Assembly: GCF_000295935.2 (NCBI RefSeq)
Contig: NZ_ALWO02000054.1
Span: forward strand, 1-64,000
Reading direction: 5' to 3'
Origin: Indibacter alkaliphilus LW1
GTDB taxonomy: Bacteria > Bacteroidota > Bacteroidia > Cytophagales > Cyclobacteriaceae
Length of the DNA: 64,000 nt
A program made the position numbers and the translations under genes. Shown here in pieces: positions 9,550-18,794 of this stretch; positions within the stretch are counted from its first letter, which is position 1, and the number at the start of each line of letters is the position of its first letter. The notes beneath the pieces were generated by a model that did no database searches, was not told the DNA's origin, and saw only the letters and a program-made list of their open reading frames with translations.

Positions 9550-9802
9550 GCTATCAAGTAATCGGCAATTGCGAAATAAGATTCAAATAAAGAAAATTAT
9601 CCTTCATTAAATAGAACAAATACTTCAGGAAGGCCTGTTCGGAGGAATCTTTTTATAATCTGGAGGATTTGTTCTAAACCTCCAAGAGCCTTCTGCCTAG
9701 CTTTAAACATCCAAGGCGAAGGTTCTTACAGCGAAACTTCAATCTTGGAAGTCCTTATCCAAGGCATTTCTAAACTATTAAACATTAATCCCAAAATGTT
9801 CC
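9550..9802. promoter_or_regulatory. HTCS/susC divergent intergenic region with an inverted repeat
   Basis: This 253-bp divergent region must carry the susC operon promoter and the HTCS promoter. A near-perfect inverted repeat (TGGAGG-A-TTT, loop gttct, AAACCTCCA; 9661-9684) lies about 120 bp before susC. Half of it is echoed upstream as CGGAGGAATC at about 9640-9650. It may be the binding site of the HTCS AraC domain or a leader hairpin. I found no clean TTTG/TAnnTTTG promoter. Confidence 0.4.
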
Positions 9803-12800
9803 ATGAAAAAAATATTACAGCGACCTTTTGTTTGGTTATTGCTATTGCTCGGTTTTAGTACGGGCACCTTATGGGCCCAAAATACTGTGCAGGTAAGCGG
9901 TACAGTAGTAGAAAAGGCTACAGGTGAACCCTTTCCCGGAGTGACTGTCCTCGAAAAAGGCACCTCCAATGGTACAGTTACAGACATTGATGGCAACTTC
10001 TCCCTAGAAGTAGCCGGAAATGAAAGTATTCTGTCAGTTTCATTTATAGGTTTTGTAAGCACTGAAATTCCCGTCTTAGGTAGATCCAGTATAACGATAG
10101 AACTGGAAGAAGATCTTAGTGATCTCGAGGAGTTTGTGGTGATCGGCTATCAGACTATTAAAAAGAAGGATCTCACAGGAGCAACATCTGTAGTCAATAC
10201 AGACAAATCAAGTAGGGTGACTGCTGCTTCTTTGGGAGAGTCACTTCAAGGTCTTGCACCAGGGGTTTCCATTAGAAACGGTGGCGCACCTGGCCAGCCA
10301 GCCCAGGTCGAAATCAGAGGTATCGCCAGTTTTATCAATTCAAATCCCTTATATGTAATTGATGGAATGATCGCGGATGCCAACCCGACGATCAATACAA
10401 ATGATATTGAGTCTATACAGATCCTAAAAGATGCTTCTGCGGCTGCCATCTACGGGTCAAGAGCAGCAAATGGTGTCATCATCATTACAACGAAACAGGG
10501 GGTAGAAGGCGATGCAAGAGTAAGTGTATCTGCAAAATATGGTGTTCAACAATTACCTCCTACCTTCGATATGATGAACAGCAGCCAGTTTGCCGAAATG
10601 CAAAGGAGGCAGTTTACAAACTCGGGTATGACTCCCCCACCTTCAGTTTCCAGTCAGTTTGACCCATCCGTTAATACGAATTGGTATGACGTAGGTACTC
10701 AGCTGGGTAATGCACAGGATTATAATGTCACGCTTTCCGGAGGAGCAAAAAACAGTAGTTACCTGGTTTCGGGTTCATACTTCAAAAACAAAGGGGTTCT
10801 CATTGGCAATGATTTCGAAAGGATGGCCTTGAGAATCAATACCAGAAGTAAGAAGGGAAGAGTAACTTTTGGTGAAAATCTTGTTTTCACAAATTCCATC
10901 ACTAATGCACCGGGTACTGGAAATCCATTTTATGATATGCCTCAAATGCTTCCGGTAATTCCAGTAAGAGGTGAAAGATATATTTCAGCAGCAAATCCTG
11001 AAGGATGGGGAAAAGGAACTACAGATGCAGTAACTTATGCCTGGAACCCTGCTGCAGTTAATGCCATTAACAGCTACAGGAGCAACTTTGCCAAAATAGT
11101 GGGCAATGCTTACCTGGATGTGGATATTGCTGAAGGGCTTGTATACAGGTTTAACGCTGGGGCGGAGCTAAGCTTTGACCATAACAAGCGAATGAGGAGA
11201 AGCGGTGAGTGGCATTTCAACCAACCTGCTGCACCGACAAGTATTATAGAAGACAGATCCTTATTTTCAAGTTTCCTCTTGGAACACACCTTAAACTATA
11301 CCAAAACGTTCGGAAAGCATAGTATTAACGGAGTAGTTGGTTACTCTCAACAAAGAACCAAAATCGATATTCTTTCAGCAGGTAGGACTGATCTACAGTC
11401 CTTCGATGGAAGATATCTTAATACAGTCAGTTCCGCTACCGGTGATCCAATCGCTGATGGTTTCATTCCTCAGAATTATGCGATTTCAGGTTTTCTTGGT
11501 CGAGCCAATTATACATACGATGAAAGATTTTTATTGACCTTGACAGGAAGATATGATGCAGATTCAAGATTTGCCAGTGAAAATAGAGCAAGGTTCTTCC
11601 CTTCCATAGCAGGTGCTTGGAGATTGAGTGAAGAATCCTTTTTCAGTTCCTCCTTGATCTCTGATATGAAATTGAGAGCGTCTTATGGTGAATTGGGAAT
11701 AGTAACAGTAGGTTCATGGGATTATCTGGGTTTCTTAAACTCCAACCCAAGAGCCATCTTTGGACCAGATCAAGCTGCCTTTGTAGGTGCCACACAAGCC
11801 AGATTAGCGAACCCAAATCTAGGATGGGAAAGGCGGATAAGCCAAAATATTGGCGCAGATATAGGATTGTTTGACGATGCCCTGACCATTTCAGCAGAAT
11901 ATTACAATTCTCTTTCCCAAGATGTTCTGGTGAATTTACCGATTGCCTGGTACTTAGGCAACCTGGGTGGGGAACCTGCAGTAAATGCTGCATCAATCAG
12001 AAACACAGGTGTGGAATTGGCAGCAACTTATAGAAATATCAATAGAGCTTTCAAATGGGATGTTTCGGCAAATATGACGACCATAAGAAACAGGGTAGAG
12101 GATGTCGGGAATCTGGGAGAAGGTATTGATTACATCCAAACCGGAATAACCAGAACCCAAATAGGCAGGTCTCTTGGAGAATGGTTTGTTTTACAAACGG
12201 ATGGGATATTCCAAAGTCAGGAGGAAGTGAATGTACATGTCAATTCAAATGGACAGCTGATACAGCCTTTCGCCCAGCCAGGAGATATCCGCTTTGTTGA
12301 TCAAAATGGAGACGGTGAGATCAATCAGGAGGACAGGACATTTGTAGGTTCACCATGGCCAACTTTGCAGACCGGTGCACAATTCAATGCTTCCTATGGA
12401 AATTTTACTTTCAATATGCAGTGGGTAGGGGTTTTCGGTTATACGATCCTTAATGGGGTAAGAAGAGAATTGGATAGCTACCAAAACACCAATTTCAGAG
12501 CAGGTATCAATCCTTGGACTCCTGAAAATCCAAATACTTCAGACCCCCGCATAGGTGTTTCAGTAGGAGATCCTGCGTTGATTGACAATGCCAGAATAGA
12601 AAGTGACAGGTGGCTGGAAGACGGATCATACCTGAGACTTAGAAACCTGGAAATAGGCTACAATTTTAACAGTGCTCTGTTGCAACAATGGAAAGTGAGC
12701 AATGCCCGAGTATTTGCAAGTGGTCAAAACTTATTCACTTTTACCAAATACTCAGGGCCTGATCCGGATGTGACAGGTAATGGGATTTTGGAAAGAGGTC

Positions 12801-12862
12801 TTGACAATGGCAACTGGCCTGTGCCAAGAATCTATTCTTTAGGTTTCCAGTTTGAGTTTTAA
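9803..12862 (+). CDS. SusC/RagA-type TonB-dependent outer-membrane receptor (1019 aa)
   Basis: This is the outer-membrane barrel that imports oligosaccharides with its SusD lid, powered by TonB. A signal peptide (MKKILQRPFVWLLLLLGF...WAQ) precedes a carboxypeptidase-D-like domain (VSGTVVEKATGEPFPGVTV...TDIDGNFSLEV). A TonB-box-like stretch follows (LEEFVVIGYQ), then a plug domain (~residues 120-240, with the SusC signature DASAAAIYGSRAANGVIIITTK), and then the beta-barrel to a terminal Phe (LGFQFEF). There is no N-terminal STN domain, which fits control by the divergent HTCS and not by an anti-sigma factor. The ATG at 9803 gives a correct signal peptide. It lies 17 nt before susD and is the first gene of the operon. 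Confidence 0.97.
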   Translation: MKKILQRPFVWLLLLLGFSTGTLWAQNTVQVSGTVVEKATGEPFPGVTVLEKGTSNGTVTDIDGNFSLEVAGNESILSVSFIGFVSTEIPVLGRSSITIELEEDLSDLEEFVVIGYQTIKKKDLTGATSVVNTDKSSRVTAASLGESLQGLAPGVSIRNGGAPGQPAQVEIRGIASFINSNPLYVIDGMIADANPTINTNDIESIQILKDASAAAIYGSRAANGVIIITTKQGVEGDARVSVSAKYGVQQLPPTFDMMNSSQFAEMQRRQFTNSGMTPPPSVSSQFDPSVNTNWYDVGTQLGNAQDYNVTLSGGAKNSSYLVSGSYFKNKGVLIGNDFERMALRINTRSKKGRVTFGENLVFTNSITNAPGTGNPFYDMPQMLPVIPVRGERYISAANPEGWGKGTTDAVTYAWNPAAVNAINSYRSNFAKIVGNAYLDVDIAEGLVYRFNAGAELSFDHNKRMRRSGEWHFNQPAAPTSIIEDRSLFSSFLLEHTLNYTKTFGKHSINGVVGYSQQRTKIDILSAGRTDLQSFDGRYLNTVSSATGDPIADGFIPQNYAISGFLGRANYTYDERFLLTLTGRYDADSRFASENRARFFPSIAGAWRLSEESFFSSSLISDMKLRASYGELGIVTVGSWDYLGFLNSNPRAIFGPDQAAFVGATQARLANPNLGWERRISQNIGADIGLFDDALTISAEYYNSLSQDVLVNLPIAWYLGNLGGEPAVNAASIRNTGVELAATYRNINRAFKWDVSANMTTIRNRVEDVGNLGEGIDYIQTGITRTQIGRSLGEWFVLQTDGIFQSQEEVNVHVNSNGQLIQPFAQPGDIRFVDQNGDGEINQEDRTFVGSPWPTLQTGAQFNASYGNFTFNMQWVGVFGYTILNGVRRELDSYQNTNFRAGINPWTPENPNTSDPRIGVSVGDPALIDNARIESDRWLEDGSYLRLRNLEIGYNFNSALLQQWKVSNARVFASGQNLFTFTKYSGPDPDVTGNGILERGLDNGNWPVPRIYSLGFQFEF

Positions 12863-12879
12863 CCCAAAATAATTTAAAA

Positions 12880-14406
12880 ATGAAAAGATTAGCTAAATAT
12901 ATATGTCTAGGCCTATTGGTAACAGCAATGGGCTGTGAAATGGATTTGGATATTCCAAACCCCAATCAGCCTACAATGGAAGTGTTTTGGCAAAATGCAC
13001 AGGATGCTGAGCAAGGAGTGAACGCTATTTACAGTTCGTTTGCAAGACCGGGATTGTCACGTTGGATGCCGATGATTTACATCACCCGGTCCGATGAAGG
13101 ATATAGTGGAAGTCCATGGTCTGATCTGGCTAATGCCATGGGTGGTTTTATTCAGCCTGATTACAATTTTGGGCCCGTGATTGATGTCTGGGTTGACTGC
13201 TATGTTGGGATTTTTAGAGCCAACCAAGTAATTGCAAATGTACCTGGGATAGACATGGATGCCCAATTAAAGAACAGACTCTTGGGGGAAGCTCATTTTC
13301 TAAGAGCATACTTCTATTACAACCTTGCTTTGCTTTGGGGAAATGTTCCTTTGATGCTTGATCCTTCCACACCAACTGATCTTCCTCCAACATCCACACA
13401 GACAGAAGTTTGGTCACAGGTGGAAGAAGATCTGGCTTTTGCCGCTGCAAACCTTCCCAATTCATTTTCAGGACCGGATCTTGGAAGGGTGACTAGGGGA
13501 GCTGCAAACGCCCTTTTAGCCAAAACATTGATGCAGCAGCGAAAATTCTCAGAAGCATTACAGCCTTTAGAGTGGTTGGTCAATGGAGACGGAGCTGGCA
13601 TTTATGGATTGGTAGACAATTACAGAGACAATTTCTTGATTACATCCGAAAATAATAGGGAATCCATTTTTGAGTGGCAATTTGTTATCAATGCCACTGA
13701 AACAACGGATAATGATGTTGCTACTCCTAATCATAATTATGGGACTTCTATTTCCCAGTTTTTGGCACCTCCTGGAATAGGTTGGGCTGATGCTGAGGCC
13801 AGAACATGGGTTATTGGTGAATTTATGAAAGAAAGCACAGTAGCCGGTGAAAGAGATCCGAGACTTGCTGCTTCCTATATCTTTGCAGATACAGATGAAA
13901 GAGGAGCTGAATTTACCATGGTATATGGACAGACCTTTGCCCAAAGATACGGTATGGATAACAATAGGGCCTTTTTCAGAAAATTCCTCAATGATCATTG
14001 GAGGGATGAGGAAGGCTATAGGTCACCGAACAATTATAGAATAATCAGGTATGCAGATGTATTGCTGATGTATGCAGAAGTATTGAATGAGTTGGGCAGA
14101 ACCGCAGAAGCCTATCCTTATGTAGACCAGGTAAGAGAAAGAGTGGGACTTCCTGCTTTGTCACAGGTGCGTCCAGGACTATCAGCAGGCCAATTCCTGC
14201 AGCAGCTCAAGCATGAAAGATTGTTGGAACTTTCAGGTGAAGGGCATAGATGGGCTGACCTGGCCAGATGGGGAGATCTTGGCCCTGGAATAGCTGATAG
14301 AGATCCTGGGTTCAATAACTTTGAAGTGGGAAGACATGAATTTCTTCCAATTCCCCAACGTGATCTTGATATCAACAGAAATCTGGTTCAAAACCCAGGA
14401 TGGTAA
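12880..14406 (+). CDS. SusD/RagB-family glycan-binding lipoprotein (508 aa)
   Basis: This is the surface lipoprotein that captures glycan over the SusC barrel. The leader ends in a lipobox with Cys about residue 19 (TAMGCEMD), followed by the typical LDIPNPNQPT...FWQNAQDAEQGVNAIY opening. TPR-like helical parts include LLGEAHFLRAYFYYNLALLWGNVPL. The C-terminal SusD signature is RYADVLLMYAEVLNELG, then LKHERLLELSGEGHRWADLARWG, ending in NRNLVQNPGW. The start codon at 12880 has an A-rich leader. It is co-transcribed with the SusC gene just upstream. A strong hairpin follows its stop codon before the first enzyme gene. Ligand specificity cannot be read from the sequence. Confidence 0.97.
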   Translation: MKRLAKYICLGLLVTAMGCEMDLDIPNPNQPTMEVFWQNAQDAEQGVNAIYSSFARPGLSRWMPMIYITRSDEGYSGSPWSDLANAMGGFIQPDYNFGPVIDVWVDCYVGIFRANQVIANVPGIDMDAQLKNRLLGEAHFLRAYFYYNLALLWGNVPLMLDPSTPTDLPPTSTQTEVWSQVEEDLAFAAANLPNSFSGPDLGRVTRGAANALLAKTLMQQRKFSEALQPLEWLVNGDGAGIYGLVDNYRDNFLITSENNRESIFEWQFVINATETTDNDVATPNHNYGTSISQFLAPPGIGWADAEARTWVIGEFMKESTVAGERDPRLAASYIFADTDERGAEFTMVYGQTFAQRYGMDNNRAFFRKFLNDHWRDEEGYRSPNNYRIIRYADVLLMYAEVLNELGRTAEAYPYVDQVRERVGLPALSQVRPGLSAGQFLQQLKHERLLELSGEGHRWADLARWGDLGPGIADRDPGFNNFEVGRHEFLPIPQRDLDINRNLVQNPGW

Positions 14407-14422
14407 TTTTTTTCCATAAACA

Positions 14423-14460
14423 GTAAAGAAGGGAAGGGACTCTGTCCCTTCTCCCTTTAC
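14423..14460 (+). promoter_or_regulatory. Intercistronic hairpin after susD (first PUL)
   Basis: A strong stem-loop starts 17 nt after the susD stop. Bases 14431-14440 pair with 14444-14453 (one G-T wobble, loop TCT). After a small internal loop, GTAAAG (14423-14428) pairs with CTTTAC (14455-14460). No T tract follows, so it looks more like an mRNA-stabilising or processing hairpin than a terminator. The next gene begins 18 nt further on. Confidence 0.75.
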
Positions 14461-14477
14461 CTTAATTTCAAAGCATA

Positions 14478-15554
14478 ATGTCAAATTTAAACCGAATCTT
14501 TATTTTAATGACTTCAGTCTTTTTCTGTGCATGTGTAGCATGCAATGACAAGAATGAAGAGTTTGAAATAGTAGATCAGAACCCTGACCCAAATCCAAAT
14601 CAAACTTATACCAATCCGGTATTTGAACCGGTATTGGCCGATCCTTCAATACTAAGAGATGGGGATTACTTTTATGCTTACGGTACAGAGGATGACTGGG
14701 GGCCGGAAGGAGGACATAAATTAGTCCCGATCGTCCGCTCCACAGATCTTGTAGATTGGGAATTGGTTGGGAATGCATTTGTCAGTAAACCTACTTGGAA
14801 AAACTCCGGTGGAATTTGGGCTCCGGATGTGGCCAAAGTCAATGGCAAGTTTCATATGTATTACTCTTATTCAACTTGGGGAGATCCTGATCCTGGGATC
14901 GGGCTGGCCATTGCCGACAAACCAGAAGGTCCATTTATTGACCAAGGGAAATTATTTCTATCAAGCGAGATAGGCGTTGCCAACTCAATTGATGCTTTTT
15001 ATATAGAAGAAGAAGGGAAAAAATACCTTTTCTGGGGAAGCTTTCACGGTATTTATGCAATTGAACTTAGTGAGGATGGTAAAAATCTTAAAGGTGAAAA
15101 AAAGAAAATCGGAGACAACCACTTAGAGGCTTCCTATATCCATAAAAAGAATGGGAAGTATGTTTATTTTGGAAGTATGGGTTCTTGTTGTGAAGGAGCA
15201 AACAGCTCCTATCGTGTTGTAGTGGCAGTAGCAGATGCTATTTTGGGGCCATATTTGGACAAAAACGGAAACGATATCGCCAAGGGTTTTCATGGAGAAC
15301 TTATTCTAGAAGGGAATACGGTAGATTATGGTTTTGCAGGGCCAGGCCATAACGGTCATATCATGACAGATGATGTTGGAAACGACTGGATTTTGTACCA
15401 TGCCATTCCCAAAAACAACCCATTGCTTTCAAACGGAGCAAGCAGGAGGCCATTGATGTTGGATAAAATCAGGTGGGTTGATGAGGTATGGCCCCAAATA
15501 GAGAATAGGTCGCCAAGCCTGAGCAGTCGAAATGTACCTGAATTTGATAATTAA
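14478..15554 (+). CDS. GH43 family, arabinanase-like lipoprotein (358 aa)
   Basis: This is a five-bladed propeller glycoside hydrolase. A hydrophobic leader with a Cys (CACVACND) points to a lipoprotein. The three GH43 acidic residues are visible: general base D55 (LADPSILRDG), pKa modulator D172 (NSIDAFY) and general acid E217 (LEASYIHKKNG). Stretches such as GGIWAPDVAKVNGKFHMYYS, the GSCCEGANSSYR turn and GPGHNG resemble the endo-1,5-alpha-L-arabinanase-like subfamilies, so arabinan or arabinan-decorated glycan is a likely substrate. The inverting mechanism is known for the family. It is the first enzyme after susCD, behind the intercistronic hairpin. Endo or exo action, and the exact sugar, cannot be decided here. 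Confidence 0.88.
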   Translation: MSNLNRIFILMTSVFFCACVACNDKNEEFEIVDQNPDPNPNQTYTNPVFEPVLADPSILRDGDYFYAYGTEDDWGPEGGHKLVPIVRSTDLVDWELVGNAFVSKPTWKNSGGIWAPDVAKVNGKFHMYYSYSTWGDPDPGIGLAIADKPEGPFIDQGKLFLSSEIGVANSIDAFYIEEEGKKYLFWGSFHGIYAIELSEDGKNLKGEKKKIGDNHLEASYIHKKNGKYVYFGSMGSCCEGANSSYRVVVAVADAILGPYLDKNGNDIAKGFHGELILEGNTVDYGFAGPGHNGHIMTDDVGNDWILYHAIPKNNPLLSNGASRRPLMLDKIRWVDEVWPQIENRSPSLSSRNVPEFDN

Positions 15555-15561
15555 ATCCAAA

Positions 15562-17580
15562 ATGAGAAGTATTGCATCGTTAATCAGCATTGTCCTGATT
15601 TCAGGGTTTTCCAATATATTTGAAGTATCTGCTCAAAAAATGGATTTTGAACTTAATGTAAAAAATCCTGGTAACCCCGCAGAAAAGCATTCGCTTAAGC
15701 TAAGCAGCTTGGGGCTACTTGAAGCGGAGAGCGAAATTCCGCTTAGAGTAAAGTTATTTATTGAAAAAATTGATGGGGGAGAATTGCTGAAGTTTGAAAT
15801 TACAGCCTTGGAAGATGCTTATTTCAATCTTTCAGGTAAGTATAGCTTGAGTAATTATACCTATGAGAATGCTCAGCTTTTGTTGCCCGGATTTTGGTAT
15901 AGAAAAAACCTGAGATCACCCCAAGACGCACCATCTGCAAGAGTCTCAACTGACTGGTTGGTGCGGGAAGATAGGTTGAGTACACCGCTCACATCAGCTT
16001 ACGACCCTATTTCTGGAAAGGGTACATTTTTGATGCGAACAGATTTAATTGAAAATTTAGCCCTGACTACCCATGACAGGGGGGAAGTGATTCTTTCAGG
16101 GGGATCTGATTTGGGAGCTTTGGGCTTTGGCAAATCCCAAGGCAATACTTTTCTGTCCTTTTCATTCCCGTACAGTGAAGCTCCATTTTCCTATATCAGG
16201 AAGCTCACCTTAGCTCCCTCAGTTACATCATTTCACTTTCTGGAAAAAGGAGCTGTTAAAGAAATATCTTACAGACTTGAAAATTTTGAAAGTCTTGATT
16301 TTTCAGATTTTGTATCAAGGGTATGGCATAAGAGTTTTGATCTCATGAAACCTCAAGCTCTTAAAAATCAAAAATTCACAGATCATGAAATCAAAAGTTT
16401 GCTTACCCAATATTTCAAATCATCATACATGGATTTGGGAGAACTTAAAGGTTTCTCAGGGGCTCACCTGGAGACAGAAACCTGCGAATCTGTACCGATT
16501 TTGGAAGTTGGCTTTATAGGAAGAGTATTGCTCAATGCCTTTAATGCCCTGCAGTATGGTGAGCAATACAATGACAAAGAGTTGGTTTCCATGGGAAATT
16601 CAGTTTTTTCATCCTATGAAGAAAATGGGTTTAATGCCCATGGGTTTATCCGGGAATATATCGATTACAGAAAAAATGAAGAACCTGATAGTTATTCCAT
16701 AAGAAGGCAATCGGAAGGGATTTATGCTTTACTGCTTTTCCTCAACTATGAGAAATCCAAGGGCAGACAACATGTCAACTTAGAAAAGAAGGTTTTGAAC
16801 TTATTGGAGCAGTTAAAGGCTCTTCAAAATGAAGATGGAAGCTTTCCAAGGAAATTCAAATCAGATTTTAGCCTGATAGATGAAACAGGGGGAAGCTCAC
16901 CTTCTGCTGTACCTCCATTGGTCATGGCGTACCATTACTTTGGGAAAGGGGAGTTTCTCGAGTCAGCAAGGGAAGTAGCGCTTTACCAGGAGAAGTTTAT
17001 CATAGCACCTTCTGATTATTTTTCCTCAACCTTGGATGCTGACTGTGAAGACAAGGAAGCTTCGCTTTACGCAGCAACAGCCATGTACTACCTTGCCCAA
17101 GTTACAGAAGGTAAGGAAAGGGATCATTATAGAGATTTAGCCAAAAAGGCGGCATACTTTACCCTATCCTGGTATTATACTTGGGACGTGCCTTTTGCCA
17201 AAGGGCAAATGCTTGGCGATTTAGGCTTGAAAAGCAGAGGATGGGGCAATGTGTCTGTTGAAAATAATCATATAGATGTCTTCATTTTTGAGTTTGATGA
17301 GATTTTGGACTGGCTTGGGCAGGAGACCGGGCAGCCTGAATTTTTGACTTTTGCACAAGTGATCAGATCTTCCATGAGAGAGCAGCTGCTGCCACATGAA
17401 AATAACATGATGGGTATTGGAAAAGTGGGCTATTATCCTGAGGTTGTCCAGCATACTGCTTGGGATTATGGTAAAAATGGGAAGGGTTTTTACAATGACA
17501 TTTTTGCACCAGGATGGACTGTCGCCTCTATTTGGGAATTGCTTGAAATAGGTAGAACCACAGGTTTTTTTGAAAATTAG
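15562..17580 (+). CDS. Unrecognised secreted protein, possible alpha/alpha-toroid enzyme (672 aa)
   Basis: I do not recognise this family. The ATG at 15562 gives a proper signal peptide (MRSIASLISIVLISGFSN...VSAQ); an earlier in-frame ATG at 15532 would overlap the preceding gene and is less likely. The N-terminal ~290 residues look beta-rich (SLKLSSLGLLEAESEIPLRV, repeated LSFSFPY-type strands). The C-terminal half is helical, with recurring paired helices and glycine loops (LLEQLKALQNEDGSFPRKF, EASLYAATAMYYLAQV, WGNVSVENNHIDVFIFEF). This plan of a beta-sandwich followed by a helical toroid is common in polysaccharide lyases and in (alpha/alpha)6 glycosidases. Conserved-looking acids and His (DADCEDKEAS, ENNHID, HTAWDYG) could be catalytic. 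It lies between GH43 and GH172 in one operon, so a role in the same glycan pathway is inferred. Confidence 0.6.
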   Translation: MRSIASLISIVLISGFSNIFEVSAQKMDFELNVKNPGNPAEKHSLKLSSLGLLEAESEIPLRVKLFIEKIDGGELLKFEITALEDAYFNLSGKYSLSNYTYENAQLLLPGFWYRKNLRSPQDAPSARVSTDWLVREDRLSTPLTSAYDPISGKGTFLMRTDLIENLALTTHDRGEVILSGGSDLGALGFGKSQGNTFLSFSFPYSEAPFSYIRKLTLAPSVTSFHFLEKGAVKEISYRLENFESLDFSDFVSRVWHKSFDLMKPQALKNQKFTDHEIKSLLTQYFKSSYMDLGELKGFSGAHLETETCESVPILEVGFIGRVLLNAFNALQYGEQYNDKELVSMGNSVFSSYEENGFNAHGFIREYIDYRKNEEPDSYSIRRQSEGIYALLLFLNYEKSKGRQHVNLEKKVLNLLEQLKALQNEDGSFPRKFKSDFSLIDETGGSSPSAVPPLVMAYHYFGKGEFLESAREVALYQEKFIIAPSDYFSSTLDADCEDKEASLYAATAMYYLAQVTEGKERDHYRDLAKKAAYFTLSWYYTWDVPFAKGQMLGDLGLKSRGWGNVSVENNHIDVFIFEFDEILDWLGQETGQPEFLTFAQVIRSSMREQLLPHENNMMGIGKVGYYPEVVQHTAWDYGKNGKGFYNDIFAPGWTVASIWELLEIGRTTGFFEN

Positions 17581-17622
17581 AATTTATTGAATTTGAATAT
17601 ACAAATCAGAAACCCAATAAAG

Positions 17623-18771
17623 ATGAAGAAAATAATCTTATTGCTATGCCTGTTGGTTTTTGGGCTGCAATTGACAGCCCAGCAAAATCAAAAGTTTAAT
17701 GGTCTTGAAATGAACCTTGGAAATCTTCACAGATTGTCTGAGGCCAAAACAAGATCCATAAGTCCTGAAAATCCTACGGGAGAACCTGGTAAAGGAGGGA
17801 TGGCAACACTGGAAGAAGGCGTTCATGGGCATCAGGCCAGGGAATTGGGGCTAGGTTGGAAGGTGAACCCGTTTGTGTGGATAGAAGCCGGAGATACGCA
17901 TACACTTGCTGAAATTGAGGGCTCAGGTGCCATTCAGCATATTTGGATGACACCGACAGGCAATTGGAGGTATACTATTCTGAGAATATATTGGGATGAT
18001 GAAAAGGAACCTTCTGTAGAAGTTCCAGTGGGTGATTTTTTTGGAATGGGATGGGGTGAGTATGCACATTTAAATTCTTTGCCAGTTCAGGTCAACCCTG
18101 GTTCCTCGTTCAACAGTTACTTTGTGATGCCTTTTCGGCGGAAATGTAAAATCACAATGGAAAATATTGGGGCAGAAAGAATGAATGTCTTTTACCAGAT
18201 AGATTATACTTTGACAGATATCCCTGATGATGCAGCCTATTTCCATGCGCAGTTCAGAAGGGCAAATCCAACCCAAAATTCCTTATTTACCCTCGTAGAT
18301 GGGATCAAAGGAAAAGGTCACTATGTAGGAACCTATCTGGCCTGGCAGGTGAACAACCGGGGTTGGTGGGGCGAAGGTGAAATCAAGTTCTTTATGGATG
18401 GGGACAAAGAATTTCCTACCATTGCAGGCACCGGCACAGAAGATTATTTTTTGGGTTCTTACAACTTTGAAAATAAGAAAACCAAAGAATACGAGGCCTA
18501 CACAACAGCCTATGCAGGGCTTCATCAGATTATCCGACCAGACGGTTTATATGAATCCCAACAAAGATTTGGCATGTACAGGTGGCATATCATGGATCCA
18601 ATCAGATTCCAGAAGGAACTTAAAGTGACAATTCAGGACCTTGGCTGGCGCTCAGATCATAGGTACCTTCCTCAAAAATCGGATATTGCAGCGGTAACTT
18701 ATTGGTATCAGACAGAGCCTCATGCTCCTTTTCCGGCTTTGCCACATAAGAATGAACTGGAAGTAAACTAA
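17623..18771 (+). CDS. GH172 family (DUF2961) glycoside hydrolase (382 aa)
   Basis: This is a secreted DUF2961/GH172 protein. Characterised members of this family act on furanosides such as alpha-D-arabinofuranosides and alpha-D-fructofuranosides. The ATG at 17623 gives a clean signal peptide (MKKIILLLCLLVFGLQLTAQ); an upstream TTG is unlikely. The family core is clear: GSGAIQHIWMTP, the GDFFGMGWGEY loop, and the paired acidic motifs around E251 (WWGEGE) and E273 (GTGTEDYF). These are spaced about as the two catalytic glutamates are in the family, but the assignment is by memory and not by alignment. It ends with the usual WYQTEPHAPFPALP segment. It lies between the unknown protein and GH2. 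Together with GH43 this favours an arabinofuranose- or other furanose-containing substrate. Confidence 0.88.
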   Translation: MKKIILLLCLLVFGLQLTAQQNQKFNGLEMNLGNLHRLSEAKTRSISPENPTGEPGKGGMATLEEGVHGHQARELGLGWKVNPFVWIEAGDTHTLAEIEGSGAIQHIWMTPTGNWRYTILRIYWDDEKEPSVEVPVGDFFGMGWGEYAHLNSLPVQVNPGSSFNSYFVMPFRRKCKITMENIGAERMNVFYQIDYTLTDIPDDAAYFHAQFRRANPTQNSLFTLVDGIKGKGHYVGTYLAWQVNNRGWWGEGEIKFFMDGDKEFPTIAGTGTEDYFLGSYNFENKKTKEYEAYTTAYAGLHQIIRPDGLYESQQRFGMYRWHIMDPIRFQKELKVTIQDLGWRSDHRYLPQKSDIAAVTYWYQTEPHAPFPALPHKNELEVN

Positions 18772-18794
18772 CAACCTTAAACCCCAAACAACCT

